Shown: positions 53,946 to 61,760, counted from the first letter of the stretch. The stretch is DNA of 64,000 nt from Butyrivibrio sp. (GCA_017470505.1 JAFUYO010000011.1:25230-89229), one strand, 5' to 3'. Made by a program: numbers and translations. The notes: generated from the letters alone by a model not told the origin.

Positions 53946-54383
53946 ATGTTAAATATAGGAAAAATAGAAGAAGGCTTTGTGCTGGACCACATCCAGGCAG
54001 GCAAGAGCATGCAGATATACAGGCACCTGGGGCTGGATAAGCTGGATTCCACAGTTGCCATAATAAAGAACGCCAAGAGCCGGGCCATGGGCAAAAAAGA
54101 CATCTTAAAGGTCGAGTGCGACATCAACTCTCTCGACCTTGACGTTCTGGCTTTCATCGACCACAACATCACGGTCAACGTCATAAAGGAAGGCGAGATC
54201 ATCGAAAAGAGATCTCTCGATCTTCCCAAAGAGATCACCGGGGTCATAAAGTGCCACAACCCCAGGTGCATCTCCTCGATTGAGCAGGAACTGCCGCAGA
54301 TCTTCTATCTCGCAGATGAGAAAAAAGAGATCTACCGCTGCAGGTACTGCGATGAAAAATACTCAGAGACATCGCTCACCTGA
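53946..54383 (+). CDS. pyrI: Aspartate carbamoyltransferase regulatory subunit
   Basis: The 145-residue chain carries the nucleotide-binding N-terminal domain (IEEGFVLDHIQAGKSMQIYRHL) and a C-terminal zinc domain with four cysteines in CHNPRC and CRYC. It links allosteric control by CTP/ATP to pyrB. ATG 53946 has GGAGGGAGG upstream. It is the last gene of the plus-strand run, followed by a two-way terminator. Confidence 0.95.
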   Translation: MLNIGKIEEGFVLDHIQAGKSMQIYRHLGLDKLDSTVAIIKNAKSRAMGKKDILKVECDINSLDLDVLAFIDHNITVNVIKEGEIIEKRSLDLPKEITGVIKCHNPRCISSIEQELPQIFYLADEKKEIYRCRYCDEKYSETSLT

Positions 54384-54397
54384 GGCTCATTGAAATT

Positions 54398-54436
54398 AAA
54401 AAAGTGCCCGGGCGCACGATACGCCTGAGCACTTAC
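54398..54436. terminator. Bidirectional terminator between pyrI and the AIM24 gene
   Basis: AAGTGCCCGGGCG (54402-54414) pairs with CGCCTGAGCACTT (54422-54434). On the minus strand six T follow (54398-54403). On the plus strand a T-rich tract follows. Confidence 0.8.
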
Positions 54437-54466
54437 TTTACTCTTATTTCTTTATTGAACCGCCAA

Positions 54467-55144
54467 TCACTTCTTACTTACATTTATGATCTGCGTGATA
54501 TTCTGTGCAAACTGAAGAAGAGGCTGGGTCTGGAGGATAACATGACCGGGACCTGTGATAACTGTGTTGAAGAGTCCCTCGCCGCCGAAGAGCACATTTC
54601 CAACGCCCTCGATCATAACGATATCGATTTTCACTGACTCATCGCACATCACAAGATATCCTGTGTCAATTGTCATCTTCTCACCGGCTGCAAGATCATA
54701 CTCAACCGATCCGCCCTGAATCTCAATAAGTGCCTTGCCGTTTCCTGAGAGCCTGTTCATGATGAAGCCTTCTCCGCCAAACAGACCGGATGTAATCTTC
54801 TTCTGGAAGAAAATATCAAGGTCTACGCCTTCATCCATTGCAAGGAAGGAACCTTTCTGTACAACAATCGGCTTTCCTGTAACATCAATCTCACGGATCT
54901 CACCCGGTGCGTGTGCGCCGATGGCAAGCTCTCCGTCGCCCTTAGCCACATAGCGGTTCATGAAAAGTGACTCTCCTGTAAATGCTCTTCCAAGCATCTT
55001 GCCAAGTCCGCCACCTGTATTGGTCTCCATCTTGATGTTGCCGCTCATCCATGACATAGCTCCGCTCTCACACATGATGGCTTCTCCTGCATTCATCTTG
55101 CAGACTGCTACCGGAAAGTTTCCCCCTTTGATTTCGCTGTTCAT
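54467..55144 (-). CDS. AIM24 / TIGR00266 family protein
   Basis: The 225-residue protein matches the AIM24 family throughout: AGEAIMCESGAMSWMSGNIKMET (about 19-41), GEIREIDVTGKPIVVQKGSFLAM, KKITSGLFGGEGFIMNRLSG, YLVMCDESVKIDI and GEGLFNTVITGPGHVILQTQP. The fold is a trimeric beta structure like tryptophan RNA-binding attenuator protein, but bacterial function is unknown. It is a single-gene unit, convergent to pyrBI. Confidence 0.9.
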   Translation of the reverse strand: MNSEIKGGNFPVAVCKMNAGEAIMCESGAMSWMSGNIKMETNTGGGLGKMLGRAFTGESLFMNRYVAKGDGELAIGAHAPGEIREIDVTGKPIVVQKGSFLAMDEGVDLDIFFQKKITSGLFGGEGFIMNRLSGNGKALIEIQGGSVEYDLAAGEKMTIDTGYLVMCDESVKIDIVMIEGVGNVLFGGEGLFNTVITGPGHVILQTQPLLQFAQNITQIINVSKK

Positions 55145-55326
55145 CTAGTAATCTCCTTTCTTGTAACCATTTATTTTCCCGTCGCTATAACGGTAAAGTG
55201 CTCGTTCAAAAAAATCTCACACTTAATAATTTACCATAGATTGGAGACTGTTTTTATAAACAAAATATAAATATTCGGAATCCGCACTACCGTGCTACTT
55301 CCTCACGGTTTTGGAGCGGCAAGGCC

Positions 55327-55369
55327 AAAAAAAGCACTGCGCCCTTGCAAGCAAGCGCAGTGCTTTTTT
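55327..55369. terminator. Strong two-way terminator
   Basis: GCACTGCGC (55334-55342) and GCGCAGTGC (55355-55363) pair perfectly, with seven A before and six T after. It would stop transcripts from the CAP gene side on the minus strand, and any plus-strand reading. Confidence 0.85.
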
Positions 55370-55386
55370 GACTTTGCCTTATCTTA

Positions 55387-55540
55387 GGCACTGTAAACAA
55401 ATAACTTCCTAATCAGCTTGTCTGAATTTCCATGTGACTGCGGTGTCGTCAGTCGCCGTAGCCCGCTACGACTCCTTCCTCCGCCTTGCACATGAAAATT
55501 CAGTCTGCGCATCTTTATGAAGTTATTTATTTCCAGTGCC
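55387..55540 (+). mobile_element. 154-bp inverted-repeat element, copy 3
   Basis: It has the same length and ends as copies 1 and 2 (GGCACTGTAAAC at 55387, CCAGTGCC ending at 55540). Flanks on both sides are TTA, consistent with a 3-bp duplication. The TTA at 55541-55543 is the stop codon of the CAP gene, as in copy 1 with glgX. Confidence 0.85.
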
Positions 55541-56104
55541 TTAGTATCCAAATTCTTGTGCCCAGTACCAGCTGCCGTCGTCTGTCTGGCAAACGGCGAT
55601 ACCTACTGTCTTGTAGCCGCCATCCATGATATTGGCTGCGTGTGTAGGTGAATTCATCCAGGCTGTGTATACACTGTCAGCTGACTGGTAGAGCTTGGCG
55701 AGGTTCTCGCCATACTGTACGTTAGAATCAACTGTCCAGAATGCTGAGCCGTTGGGCCTTGTGTGTGAAAATGTTGTTGTGATCTCGCCGGCACGAACCT
55801 GAGCTGCGTTTGTAAGTGCATCGCTCCAGGCAAGTGAGGAAAGTCCCTGTGCCACTCTCTGCTGATTCATAAGGTTGAATACTGCGGTGCAGGCATCAAG
55901 TGCTGCCTGTGATGATGCAGCAGATCCTGCGAGGGCTGTAGCCTCATCGTCAATCCATATCTCGCCGACGCCTTCATCCATACTCCTGACAGCAGCCTGA
56001 TCGTCAATGACTGACTCATCAGCTGACCCGCAGGCGATGGTCGTAATTGTAAGAGCTGCTGCAAGTGCCACAGCCAAAACTCTTTTCATCTCTATTGTCT
56101 TCAT
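55541..56104 (-). CDS. CAP (SCP/PR1)-domain lipoprotein
   Basis: The 187-residue precursor starts with a lipoprotein signal (KRVLAVALAAALTITTIAC, lipobox TIAC). An acidic linker follows, then a CAP domain from about 70: ACTAVFNLMNQQRVAQGLSS, AAQVRAGEITTTFSHTRPNG, YGENLAKLYQSADSVYTAWMN, SPTHAANIMDGGYKTVGIA and WYWAQEFGY. The CAP His and Glu are in FSHTRPNG and GENLA. Bacterial CAP proteins are secreted and of uncertain role. ATG 56104 has AGGAG seven bases upstream. Its TAA stop is at the edge of the 154-bp element. Confidence 0.9.
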   Translation of the reverse strand: MKTIEMKRVLAVALAAALTITTIACGSADESVIDDQAAVRSMDEGVGEIWIDDEATALAGSAASSQAALDACTAVFNLMNQQRVAQGLSSLAWSDALTNAAQVRAGEITTTFSHTRPNGSAFWTVDSNVQYGENLAKLYQSADSVYTAWMNSPTHAANIMDGGYKTVGIAVCQTDDGSWYWAQEFGY

Positions 56105-56248
56105 AAACTTACTCCTATTGCATAGTTAACTCATTTTTTCTTAATCCTATACTACCCCAATGAAAAACATAATTCAACATGAAAAATGACAAAATTTGCC
56201 CAAAATACAACAAAATTTCAATATGTGCGAAATAAAAATGAAATAAAA

Positions 56249-57544
56249 TTACTGTTTCTGCGCCTTTTCTTTTTTCTCGGTCTTGGAGTAGAGGAATCTG
56301 TCCGCTCCCTGTCCAAGCTTAAGGGAGCCCTCCTTCATGTACTGCATTGCCCTGCTCTTTTTGGCGATGTTTTTCATTGAGCCCTTGAGCGCAGACACAT
56401 AGATAAGTCCCACAATAAGCGAAATCACAAGGCTGATGAGTTCTGCCCTGACACTCATCCCGTTGCTGCCAAAAAGCAGCACCAGAAGATTTATGACCAC
56501 CATGCTGATGAGTGTTCCGAGTCCCAGGAACATAAAGTACCGCCTCATATCAACGGGGAGGGAACCCACCATCCTGCCGGTCTGTCCGTTGATACCAAAG
56601 GTGTAGGACTTTCCTTCATATTTCGTCGTCATCATCCACACAGGGAGCATGGCGTACTCAGCTCTTGCGTCTGAGAGCCTGACTGACTCATTTTTTGTCT
56701 TGACATAGGTGTAGTCCTTAACCTGCTTTCGCATCTCATCCTCAAACGTGTTGTTGATTCTCTCATTTGCCCTTGGCTGCGCATCCTTCTCGGACACGTC
56801 GTATCTGTCGGCAAGATAACCGCTGAAATAGGCCGCATCATACGGCACTGCCGCAGTCAGGTCGTAGGGCTCAAGTGAATCCATTGTTGCGTCGTCCATC
56901 TGTGTCGACGCATCCACCGGAATCTTCTCAAAGTCCATCTCGCCTCTCCTCACGAGGTGGTAGAAATCCGTCTTCTCATAGTGGTAATTGCCCTCATCCC
57001 AGGATTTTTTCTTTTCAGCATCAAAAGAAACAGCCCCCTTTGCATGGCAGCTGTACAGCCAGAAAGGTACATAGATGCCTGTAATCTCCTCAATCCTGTT
57101 CTTGTCCGTAAAGGATTTTGGAAGCAGCTTTTTGCCCTTGGTGAATTCAAGGAGTTTCTCCTTGGCAGCGTTCTTGTCAATCGCAAACGGCACCATCAGG
57201 TCAGGCTTGTATATTCCCTCAAAAGACTGCTGGATGATTGCAGGGTTTCCGCAGTACGGACACTCAGTGGCTGCCGTATTCTCGTCGGCGACCATTTCCG
57301 CCCCGCAGGACGGGCACTTGTAACCCTTTACCTTTCCGTTCTCATCGGTGATGAGCGCCTGCTCTCCGCTGCTCCAGGTCATCTCCGAGCTTGCGGCATC
57401 CTCTTTTTCTGCCTCCTCGGCTGCCTTTACCTGTTCCATGGTAAAAGAGCTACCACAGAACTCACAGCTCATCTCCCCCAAGGAGCCGCTGAACTTGAGC
57501 GGCGCCTTGCAGCATGGACATTTAAAATTCAGTGCTTCTGACAT
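56249..57544 (-). CDS. Double zinc-ribbon membrane protein
   Basis: The 431-residue protein has two four-cysteine ribbons: FKCPCCKAPLKFSG with MSCEFCGSSF (about 8-34) and YKCPSCGAEMVADENTAATECPYCGNP (about 75-101, only part shown by motif). A large soluble region follows (VPFAIDKNAAKEKLLEF; GIYVPFWLYSCHAKGAVSFD). Two membrane segments lie near 340-385 (FMFLGLGTLISMVVINLLVLLF; LISLVISLIVGLIYVSAL), then a basic tail. Similar proteins are often labelled as helicase- or TFIIB-like only because of the ribbon; no helicase motif is present. In related genomes they commonly lie near SPFH or TPM proteins, which are absent here. Confidence 0.78.
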   Translation of the reverse strand: MSEALNFKCPCCKAPLKFSGSLGEMSCEFCGSSFTMEQVKAAEEAEKEDAASSEMTWSSGEQALITDENGKVKGYKCPSCGAEMVADENTAATECPYCGNPAIIQQSFEGIYKPDLMVPFAIDKNAAKEKLLEFTKGKKLLPKSFTDKNRIEEITGIYVPFWLYSCHAKGAVSFDAEKKKSWDEGNYHYEKTDFYHLVRRGEMDFEKIPVDASTQMDDATMDSLEPYDLTAAVPYDAAYFSGYLADRYDVSEKDAQPRANERINNTFEDEMRKQVKDYTYVKTKNESVRLSDARAEYAMLPVWMMTTKYEGKSYTFGINGQTGRMVGSLPVDMRRYFMFLGLGTLISMVVINLLVLLFGSNGMSVRAELISLVISLIVGLIYVSALKGSMKNIAKKSRAMQYMKEGSLKLGQGADRFLYSKTEKKEKAQKQ

Positions 57545-57585
57545 AGATCAATTCCTCCCCGTAAATAATGATTTTTTTAACATGG

Positions 57586-57620
57586 CACCTTGAATGAGAA
57601 ATTCAAGATGTATGCAAACA
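57586..57620. repeat. Palindromic repeat related to 6287-6327
   Basis: CTTGAAT (57589-57595) pairs with ATTCAAG (57601-57607), followed by GATGT and GCAAACATACC, which parallels 6317-6327. It is placed 3' of the lipoprotein gene ending at 57636. Confidence 0.5.
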
Positions 57621-57635
57621 TACCATCTCGCGCAA

Positions 57636-58880
57636 TCATCCACCCGTATACGCTGTGCTTTCGTATGGCGGCTCGTAGTACTGTTCGAGATCAGACCACG
57701 AGTAAGACCTTGAACCTGCATTCTCCGCAGGGAAGAGCTCGCTGTCAATTTCAGATGAGCCGTTATCCATCGGCCTGTACTGCGGCAGCAACAGATCCGG
57801 AAAATCCTTGTACGTGAGGCTGACAAATATCGGGCCGAAGGCATAGGACTGAAGCTCGTATGCATTAAAGAACACAGCAAAAGCTTCGCTTGTCAGCACC
57901 CAGCAGATATCATTGTCGGCCACATACTGCTCTATTTTCGCCAGCATATCGCTCTTTTGCTCATCAGAAAACTCATAGGTCTCATCAATGGGTCTTAAAT
58001 TATCCAAAAGAAGCTGCGGCAGAGCCCTTATATCCGAAACCACATCCGACAGCGGTATCTGCTCTCCCGTCTGGGTCTCATATGTATACGCCTCCCAGTA
58101 ATTAAACGGGTGCGGGCCGTTAAAGTAGGTGTTTACATCGACCAGCACGCTGAAAACTCTTTCATCCGACCTCTGTACCATCGTGGATTTTTCAAAGTAG
58201 TTCGAGTTGTACATCCATTCAAACTCGTCATCAGAGAGTCTGTAATCATGTACCTGCTCTGCAAGGATCTTCAGTGCATCCTCTTCATTCCACCCGCTTC
58301 TGGTCTTAAGTGCTTCCGAGAGCTTGGGATACAGCTTCTGCATCTCATCAGACATCTCAAACTTTTCATATGTCACATAGGCAAAGGGAATAGATTTATT
58401 ATTGTTCTTGTCAATAATTGTGTCCTCGGTCTGCGCCTTGTACTTGATGCGGGTCGCGGAAAAAGGCTTCTGTGATTCATCTTTGGCAGATCCGGTCTCG
58501 CCTCCTGCCTTCGCGCTGTCATCTGATGTTACTTCACCTGTCTTTGCGCTGCTATCTGATGGCGCCTTGGACGAAACGCCTTTTGCATTATCTGTTCCGT
58601 CAGAAACACCTACCCCGCTTTGGACTGATCCATCCGCCGTCCCGTTTTCACTTTGGACTGTCCCGTCCGCCGTTCCGTTCACACTTTGAGCCGCTCCATC
58701 CGCCGTTCCGTTCACGCTTTGAGCCGTTCCGTCCTGCGCAGTCGCATCGCTCTGGGTGGTTTTGTCCTGCGCCTGCCCTCCACATCCTGCAGTGCCCACA
58801 ATAAGAGCTGCTGCCACAGCCACAGCAATCATTCTCCCATACATTCCTGAGCATAGATTCAAGAAGTCATACTTTTTCAT
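57636..58880 (-). CDS. Lipoprotein with 11-residue repeats and DUF3298-like C-terminal domain
   Basis: From ATG 58880 (GGAAGGGAAAG upstream) the protein has 414 residues. A lipoprotein signal (MIAVAVAAALIVGTAGC) is followed by a low-complexity linker with three to four copies of an 11-residue unit (QSVNGTADGTV type) and then Ser/Lys-rich sequence. The C-terminal 270 residues have DUF3298/RsiV-like features: IPFAYVTYEKFEMSDEMQKL, FNGPHPFNYWEAYTYETQTG and PDLLLPQYRPMDN. Such domains bind peptidoglycan-related ligands or lysozyme in RsiV, but here no sigma factor adjoins, so an envelope stress role is only possible. Confidence 0.78.
   Translation of the reverse strand: MKKYDFLNLCSGMYGRMIAVAVAAALIVGTAGCGGQAQDKTTQSDATAQDGTAQSVNGTADGAAQSVNGTADGTVQSENGTADGSVQSGVGVSDGTDNAKGVSSKAPSDSSAKTGEVTSDDSAKAGGETGSAKDESQKPFSATRIKYKAQTEDTIIDKNNNKSIPFAYVTYEKFEMSDEMQKLYPKLSEALKTRSGWNEEDALKILAEQVHDYRLSDDEFEWMYNSNYFEKSTMVQRSDERVFSVLVDVNTYFNGPHPFNYWEAYTYETQTGEQIPLSDVVSDIRALPQLLLDNLRPIDETYEFSDEQKSDMLAKIEQYVADNDICWVLTSEAFAVFFNAYELQSYAFGPIFVSLTYKDFPDLLLPQYRPMDNGSSEIDSELFPAENAGSRSYSWSDLEQYYEPPYESTAYTGG
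58620..58725. repeat. 33-bp tandem repeat in coding sequence
   Basis: About three in-frame copies of a 33-bp unit (CCGTTCCGTTCAC word) encode the 11-residue linker repeats of the lipoprotein. Copy number may vary between strains. Confidence 0.7.
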
Positions 58881-58953
58881 AAAATCTTTCCCTTCCTCTG
58901 TAACTCTTAAACCCGTTGGAAGCATTTCTGCATCTGTCTATATAATGTGTCCT

Positions 58954-59778
58954 TCACAGATCATTTCGGTCTGATGATAGCAGGATGCAATTCCAGCCTT
59001 CCCTGCAGTTTATTATCTTTGTGTTTCTGAAAATGCTCTTTAACGTCGATTGTACCAGATAGGTCTGCATGGAGATAACCCCCGGACTTTCATTTAGCAT
59101 ATTCATCGCTAGAATTCCGTCGCGCTTCATTATCTGTTTTGTGAGCTTATACATTTCTTCAGAAAACAGCTCTTTAGGCGGCCTGTTACCATCGAACGCG
59201 TCAAATATGATGAAGCTGTATGCTTTCTTTCCAGTGCTGTCCTGCAAACGAGAGCTGTATGTTCCCTTTTCTGCGCTGCCCTGCACATGAGAGTTGTATG
59301 TTCCCTTTTCTGCGCTGTCCAGCACAAGCGCATTCTCTGTCGCAGTCTTTATTATGTAGGATGCGCCGTCTGAAATCTTCAGGCTCAACCTGTTATCCTC
59401 TTTTACAAAGAAATACTTTTTTGCAAGATCCACCATCTTCGTATCTTTTTCTATGACAGTCATTCTCCCGTTCGGACGCGCGTCAAAATAATACCTCGGA
59501 AACGCCAGCCCTCCGCCACCAATGAGCAGCGCATCATCGAGCCCATCATAGTAACAACTTATCTCTTTTAGCGTCTGCATATAATAAAACAGCGGATCCC
59601 TATCAATTCTCTCATCCAGGTAAATTCCAGACTCCCGTATCCCGTTCACCAGAAGCAGCCGCACCACTCTGCCATTTTCGACAGCATCGCGGATCACCGT
59701 CCGCCCATCCTCCGACCTGAATATATCCCTCGGCCGGAAACACAATATCATTTTCCTGAAAAAAGATAGCTTTTCCAT
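58954..59778 (-). CDS. Spermidine-synthase-like methyltransferase-fold protein with expanded linker
   Basis: The 274-residue protein has the Rossmann core of spermidine synthase-like enzymes: DALLIGGGGLAFPRYYF (about 82-98, nucleotide loop), MTVIEKDTKMVDLAKKYF (about 106-123) and FIIFDAFDGNRPPKELFS (about 190-207). LAMNMLNESPGV follows. The upstream N-terminal gate for aminopropyl donor is not obvious, so a true spermidine synthase is uncertain; many such proteins are of unknown substrate. An insertion at about 148-188 consists of three 13-residue copies (SAEKGTYNSHVQG type) that usual family members would not have. Confidence 0.72.
   Translation of the reverse strand: MEKLSFFRKMILCFRPRDIFRSEDGRTVIRDAVENGRVVRLLLVNGIRESGIYLDERIDRDPLFYYMQTLKEISCYYDGLDDALLIGGGGLAFPRYYFDARPNGRMTVIEKDTKMVDLAKKYFFVKEDNRLSLKISDGASYIIKTATENALVLDSAEKGTYNSHVQGSAEKGTYSSRLQDSTGKKAYSFIIFDAFDGNRPPKELFSEEMYKLTKQIMKRDGILAMNMLNESPGVISMQTYLVQSTLKSIFRNTKIINCREGWNCILLSSDRNDL
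59215..59331. repeat. Three tandem 39-bp repeats inside the methyltransferase-like gene
   Basis: The word TGTATG recurs at 59217, 59256 and 59295, exactly 39 bases apart. Copies 2 and 3 are nearly identical and copy 1 is diverged. 39 is divisible by three, so the frame is kept. Confidence 0.8.
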
Positions 59779-59880
59779 GCTCTGTCCTATTTAGCGTTTC
59801 ATTACTGTCTTAACCAAACAGCTTAAAATTATCAATTAGATTATACCCTAACACGGCACACAATTCCATTTTTATAGACC

Positions 59881-59968
59881 GTACAATTCAGATGTCAGCC
59901 AGGCGGACGAAAACGTACATCTGCACGGCATGCACTTGCTATGCATTGGCTGACGTTTGAATTGTAAC
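59881..59968 (-). repeat. Palindromic element E1
   Basis: The ends GTACAATTC (59881) and GAATTGTAA (59959) are inverted copies, and the arms continue with GTCAGCCA / TGGCTGAC. Its minus-strand half with GCAGATGTACGTTT is shared with E2 over about 45 bases at high identity. Confidence 0.75.
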
Positions 59969-60009
59969 TCGGTGCAGCAATGACAGTTCTCTATATTGTT
60001 TTACCAAAT

Positions 60010-60121
60010 AAAATTTGACCCCTAAAACGCCATTTCAGGGATCAAAATATAAATTAAAACTCATATAGTGAAAATCGGGCCTAAAAAAGCCTGAAAAAAC
60101 GAGCCAAAAGGGTCAAATTTT
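60010..60121. repeat. 12-bp perfect inverted repeat enclosing 88 bp
   Basis: AAAATTTGACCC (60010-60021) and GGGTCAAATTTT (60110-60121). Inside, TTTGACCCCT pairs partly with AGGGATCAAA (60036-60046). A direct repeat CTCATATAG(T/A)GAAAAT occurs at 60060-60075 and 60132-60147. Confidence 0.7.
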
Positions 60122-60147
60122 AAACGAAAGCCTCATATAGAGAAAAT

Positions 60148-60220
60148 GTTACAATTCCGTTGCCAGCCTATGCAGGGCAGATGTACGTTTACGCCCGCTT
60201 GCTGACAACTGAATTGTAAC
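60148..60220 (+). repeat. Palindromic element E2
   Basis: GTTACAATTC (60148-60157) and GAATTGTAAC (60211-60220) are perfect inverted ends. The right half (GGCAGATGTACGTTT, CGCCCGC, CTGACA) matches E1 in opposite orientation. Confidence 0.75.
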
Positions 60221-60234
60221 AATCAATCACTTGC

Positions 60235-60703
60235 TACTGTTGGAATCCGCATTTCTCATTTTACAACAGTAAGCTTCCCCGGCACCTTACTGTTGAAATC
60301 TGCTTTTCTTCTTTTCCAACAGTAAGACTACCCGGGACTTTACTGTTGGAATCTGCTTTTCTTCTTTTCCAACAGTAAGACTACCCGGGACTTTACTGTT
60401 GGAATCTGCTTTTCTTCATTTCCAACAGTAAGACTACCCGGAACTTTACTGTTGAAATCTGCTTTTCTTCTTTTCCAACAGTAGGATTACCATGGACTTT
60501 ACTGTTGAAATCTGCTTTTCTTCTTTTCCAACAGTAAGACTACCTGGGACTTTACTGTTGGAATCTGCTTTTTCCATTTTTCAACAGTAAGACTACCCGG
60601 GACTTTACTGTTGGAATCCACAATTCTCACTTTCCAACAGTAACAATACCCACCCCATTACTGTTGAAATCCTCAATTCCCCACTTTTCAACAGTAAGAC
60701 TAC
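60235..60703. repeat. Nine-unit tandem array, 53-bp period, each unit a hairpin
   Basis: TACTGTTG begins at 60235, 60288, 60341, 60394, 60447, 60500, 60553, 60606 and 60659, exactly 53 apart. Each unit has TTACTGTTGGAA then a pyrimidine-rich loop of about 14 bases then TTCCAACAGTAA, so each can form a 10-12-bp hairpin. Between units lies a 14-base spacer, mostly GACTACCCGGGACT. In several units where the left arm has GAAA for GGAA, the right arm still reads TTCC, so compensation is not general. The central units are nearly identical and the outer ones have diverged. It is not a CRISPR array: dyads and spacers are both conserved. Confidence 0.9.
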
Positions 60704-60728
60704 CTTAGAACCTTAGAACGACCAAAAA

Positions 60729-60830
60729 TCACGCCGCCTTCCTTGCGATGAACACCTTGAATGAATCCGCCAGGTTCTGGTGGTGGATACCTGTGGCGTC
60801 AAACTTCACTGTAGAAAAAGCCATCTGCAT
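60729..60830 (-). CDS. Short frame, possible gene remnant
   Basis: A 33-codon frame (MQMAFSTVKFDATG at the start, DSFKVFIARKAA at the end) lies between the array and the esterase gene. The sequence looks protein-like, with good codon choice, but there is no good ribosome site and the length is small. It may be the 3' remnant of a larger gene destroyed by repeat growth. Confidence 0.25.
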   Translation of the reverse strand: MQMAFSTVKFDATGIHHQNLADSFKVFIARKAA

Positions 60831-60855
60831 GGGAAAATTATGCCGCCTTCCCTGC

Positions 60856-61518
60856 CTACCCCAATATCCACGCAATTCCCTTAGCAAGGCGCATATCCGC
60901 GTCCCTGAAGTGGTTGCCCGGGTTCATCTCAAAAACCGTATCTATGGATGAGCTCTTGAAGTGCTCATGGATTTCCCTCGTCCTGTCCTCTACCGTCTGA
61001 AGAAGCGGATGCCTTGTGCGTGCCTCTTTGTCACCAAGTGAAAAATAGACCCGCTCAGGCTTTCTGCAGAAAACGTTTTCCCTGGCGTAGCGGGCAAATT
61101 CAGGAAACCACATGGAGCCCGACGCACTGACTGCCCTTGAGAATATGTCGGTTTTATAGAGGCTGTAGATTGCAAAGAGCCCTGCCAGTGAATAGCCGGC
61201 GATGGAAATATATTCAGGCTCAGCAGGGAGCTCATTTTTAATGGCAGGAATAATGCTTCCTGCCATTTTCTCAAGATATCTATCCGCGCCGCCCGTGCAC
61301 GGAGCCTCATTTTTGCCAAGAGGTGGGCACTCCCAGGGCGACATCTCATCATCCCAGTTGATATCGCCTATACACGCCAGAGTCACCTTTTTGTCTGTGA
61401 GCTTTAAAAGCTCGCTGTAGATACTGCTGCCGTCTCCCTCAAATATGTTTGTAACAACAAGAGGTGCTGCCCCATCACGCTCTCCGTATATATAGATATG
61501 TTTCCCTTCAGCAACCAT
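60856..61518 (-). CDS. Alpha/beta-hydrolase esterase (D-type putative esterase)
   Basis: From ATG 61518 the protein has 220 residues, with AAAGGAAAG upstream; a frame to 61572 is possible. The nucleophile elbow is IAGYSLAGLFAIYSL, the acid is likely in VYFSLGDKEARTRHP and the catalytic His in MNPGNHFRD. It matches the putative esterase family that includes siderophore and feruloyl esterases. No signal peptide, so intracellular. It ends with AKGIAWILG, shortly before the repeat block. Confidence 0.85.
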   Translation of the reverse strand: MVAEGKHIYIYGERDGAAPLVVTNIFEGDGSSIYSELLKLTDKKVTLACIGDINWDDEMSPWECPPLGKNEAPCTGGADRYLEKMAGSIIPAIKNELPAEPEYISIAGYSLAGLFAIYSLYKTDIFSRAVSASGSMWFPEFARYARENVFCRKPERVYFSLGDKEARTRHPLLQTVEDRTREIHEHFKSSSIDTVFEMNPGNHFRDADMRLAKGIAWILG

Positions 61519-61710
61519 CAATGTCTTTCCTTTATATATCAGCCGCAGTCCTTTACGTGTCCGAAATCTCACAATAATTATTCTATCACACTAATTCAGG
61601 CTGCAACATCTGTATCTTTGGATCTGATACATTTCAATATTCATGCCCATTTTCTCATACGTCCAACTGCATAGTGCACTTTTATGACTGCTTAAGTAAT
61701 AAAGCGACAG

Positions 61711-61745
61711 GACAAGGGGACGGTCAAAAGAACCGTCCCCTTGTC
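61711..61745 (-). terminator. 14-bp perfect hairpin 3' of the chemoreceptor gene
   Basis: GACAAGGGGACGGT (61711-61724) and ACCGTCCCCTTGTC (61732-61745) pair perfectly with a 7-base loop, 15 bases after the stop. Very similar hairpins are dispersed in many Firmicutes genomes. The T run on the minus strand is poor. Confidence 0.7.
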
Positions 61746-61760
61746 TCCCTTTGTCTTTTA

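Larger units (their letters stand above)
55145..55540. other. 396-bp non-coding region with terminator and repeat element
   Basis: From left: an AT-rich stretch that should hold the AIM24 gene promoter (55145-55290), a two-way terminator (55327-55369) and the third 154-bp element (55387-55540). No gene is visible. Confidence 0.7.
59779..60855. other. 1.08-kb non-coding region made of palindromes and a tandem array
   Basis: It contains two related ~75-88-bp palindromic elements (59881-59968, 60148-60220), a 112-bp inverted-repeat unit between them (60010-60121) and the 53-bp-period array (60235-60703). At the end is a short frame that may be a gene remnant. Apart from that frame (60729-60830, minus strand) no credible coding sequence is seen. 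Confidence 0.75.

Noticed and set aside
60235-60703. CRISPR array
   Set aside because: The repeats contain conserved loops and conserved spacers; there are no unique spacers and no cas genes.
60748-60951. Plus-strand protein of 67 residues
   Set aside because: It overlaps the 3' end of the esterase on the other strand and has no ribosome site or protein-like composition.
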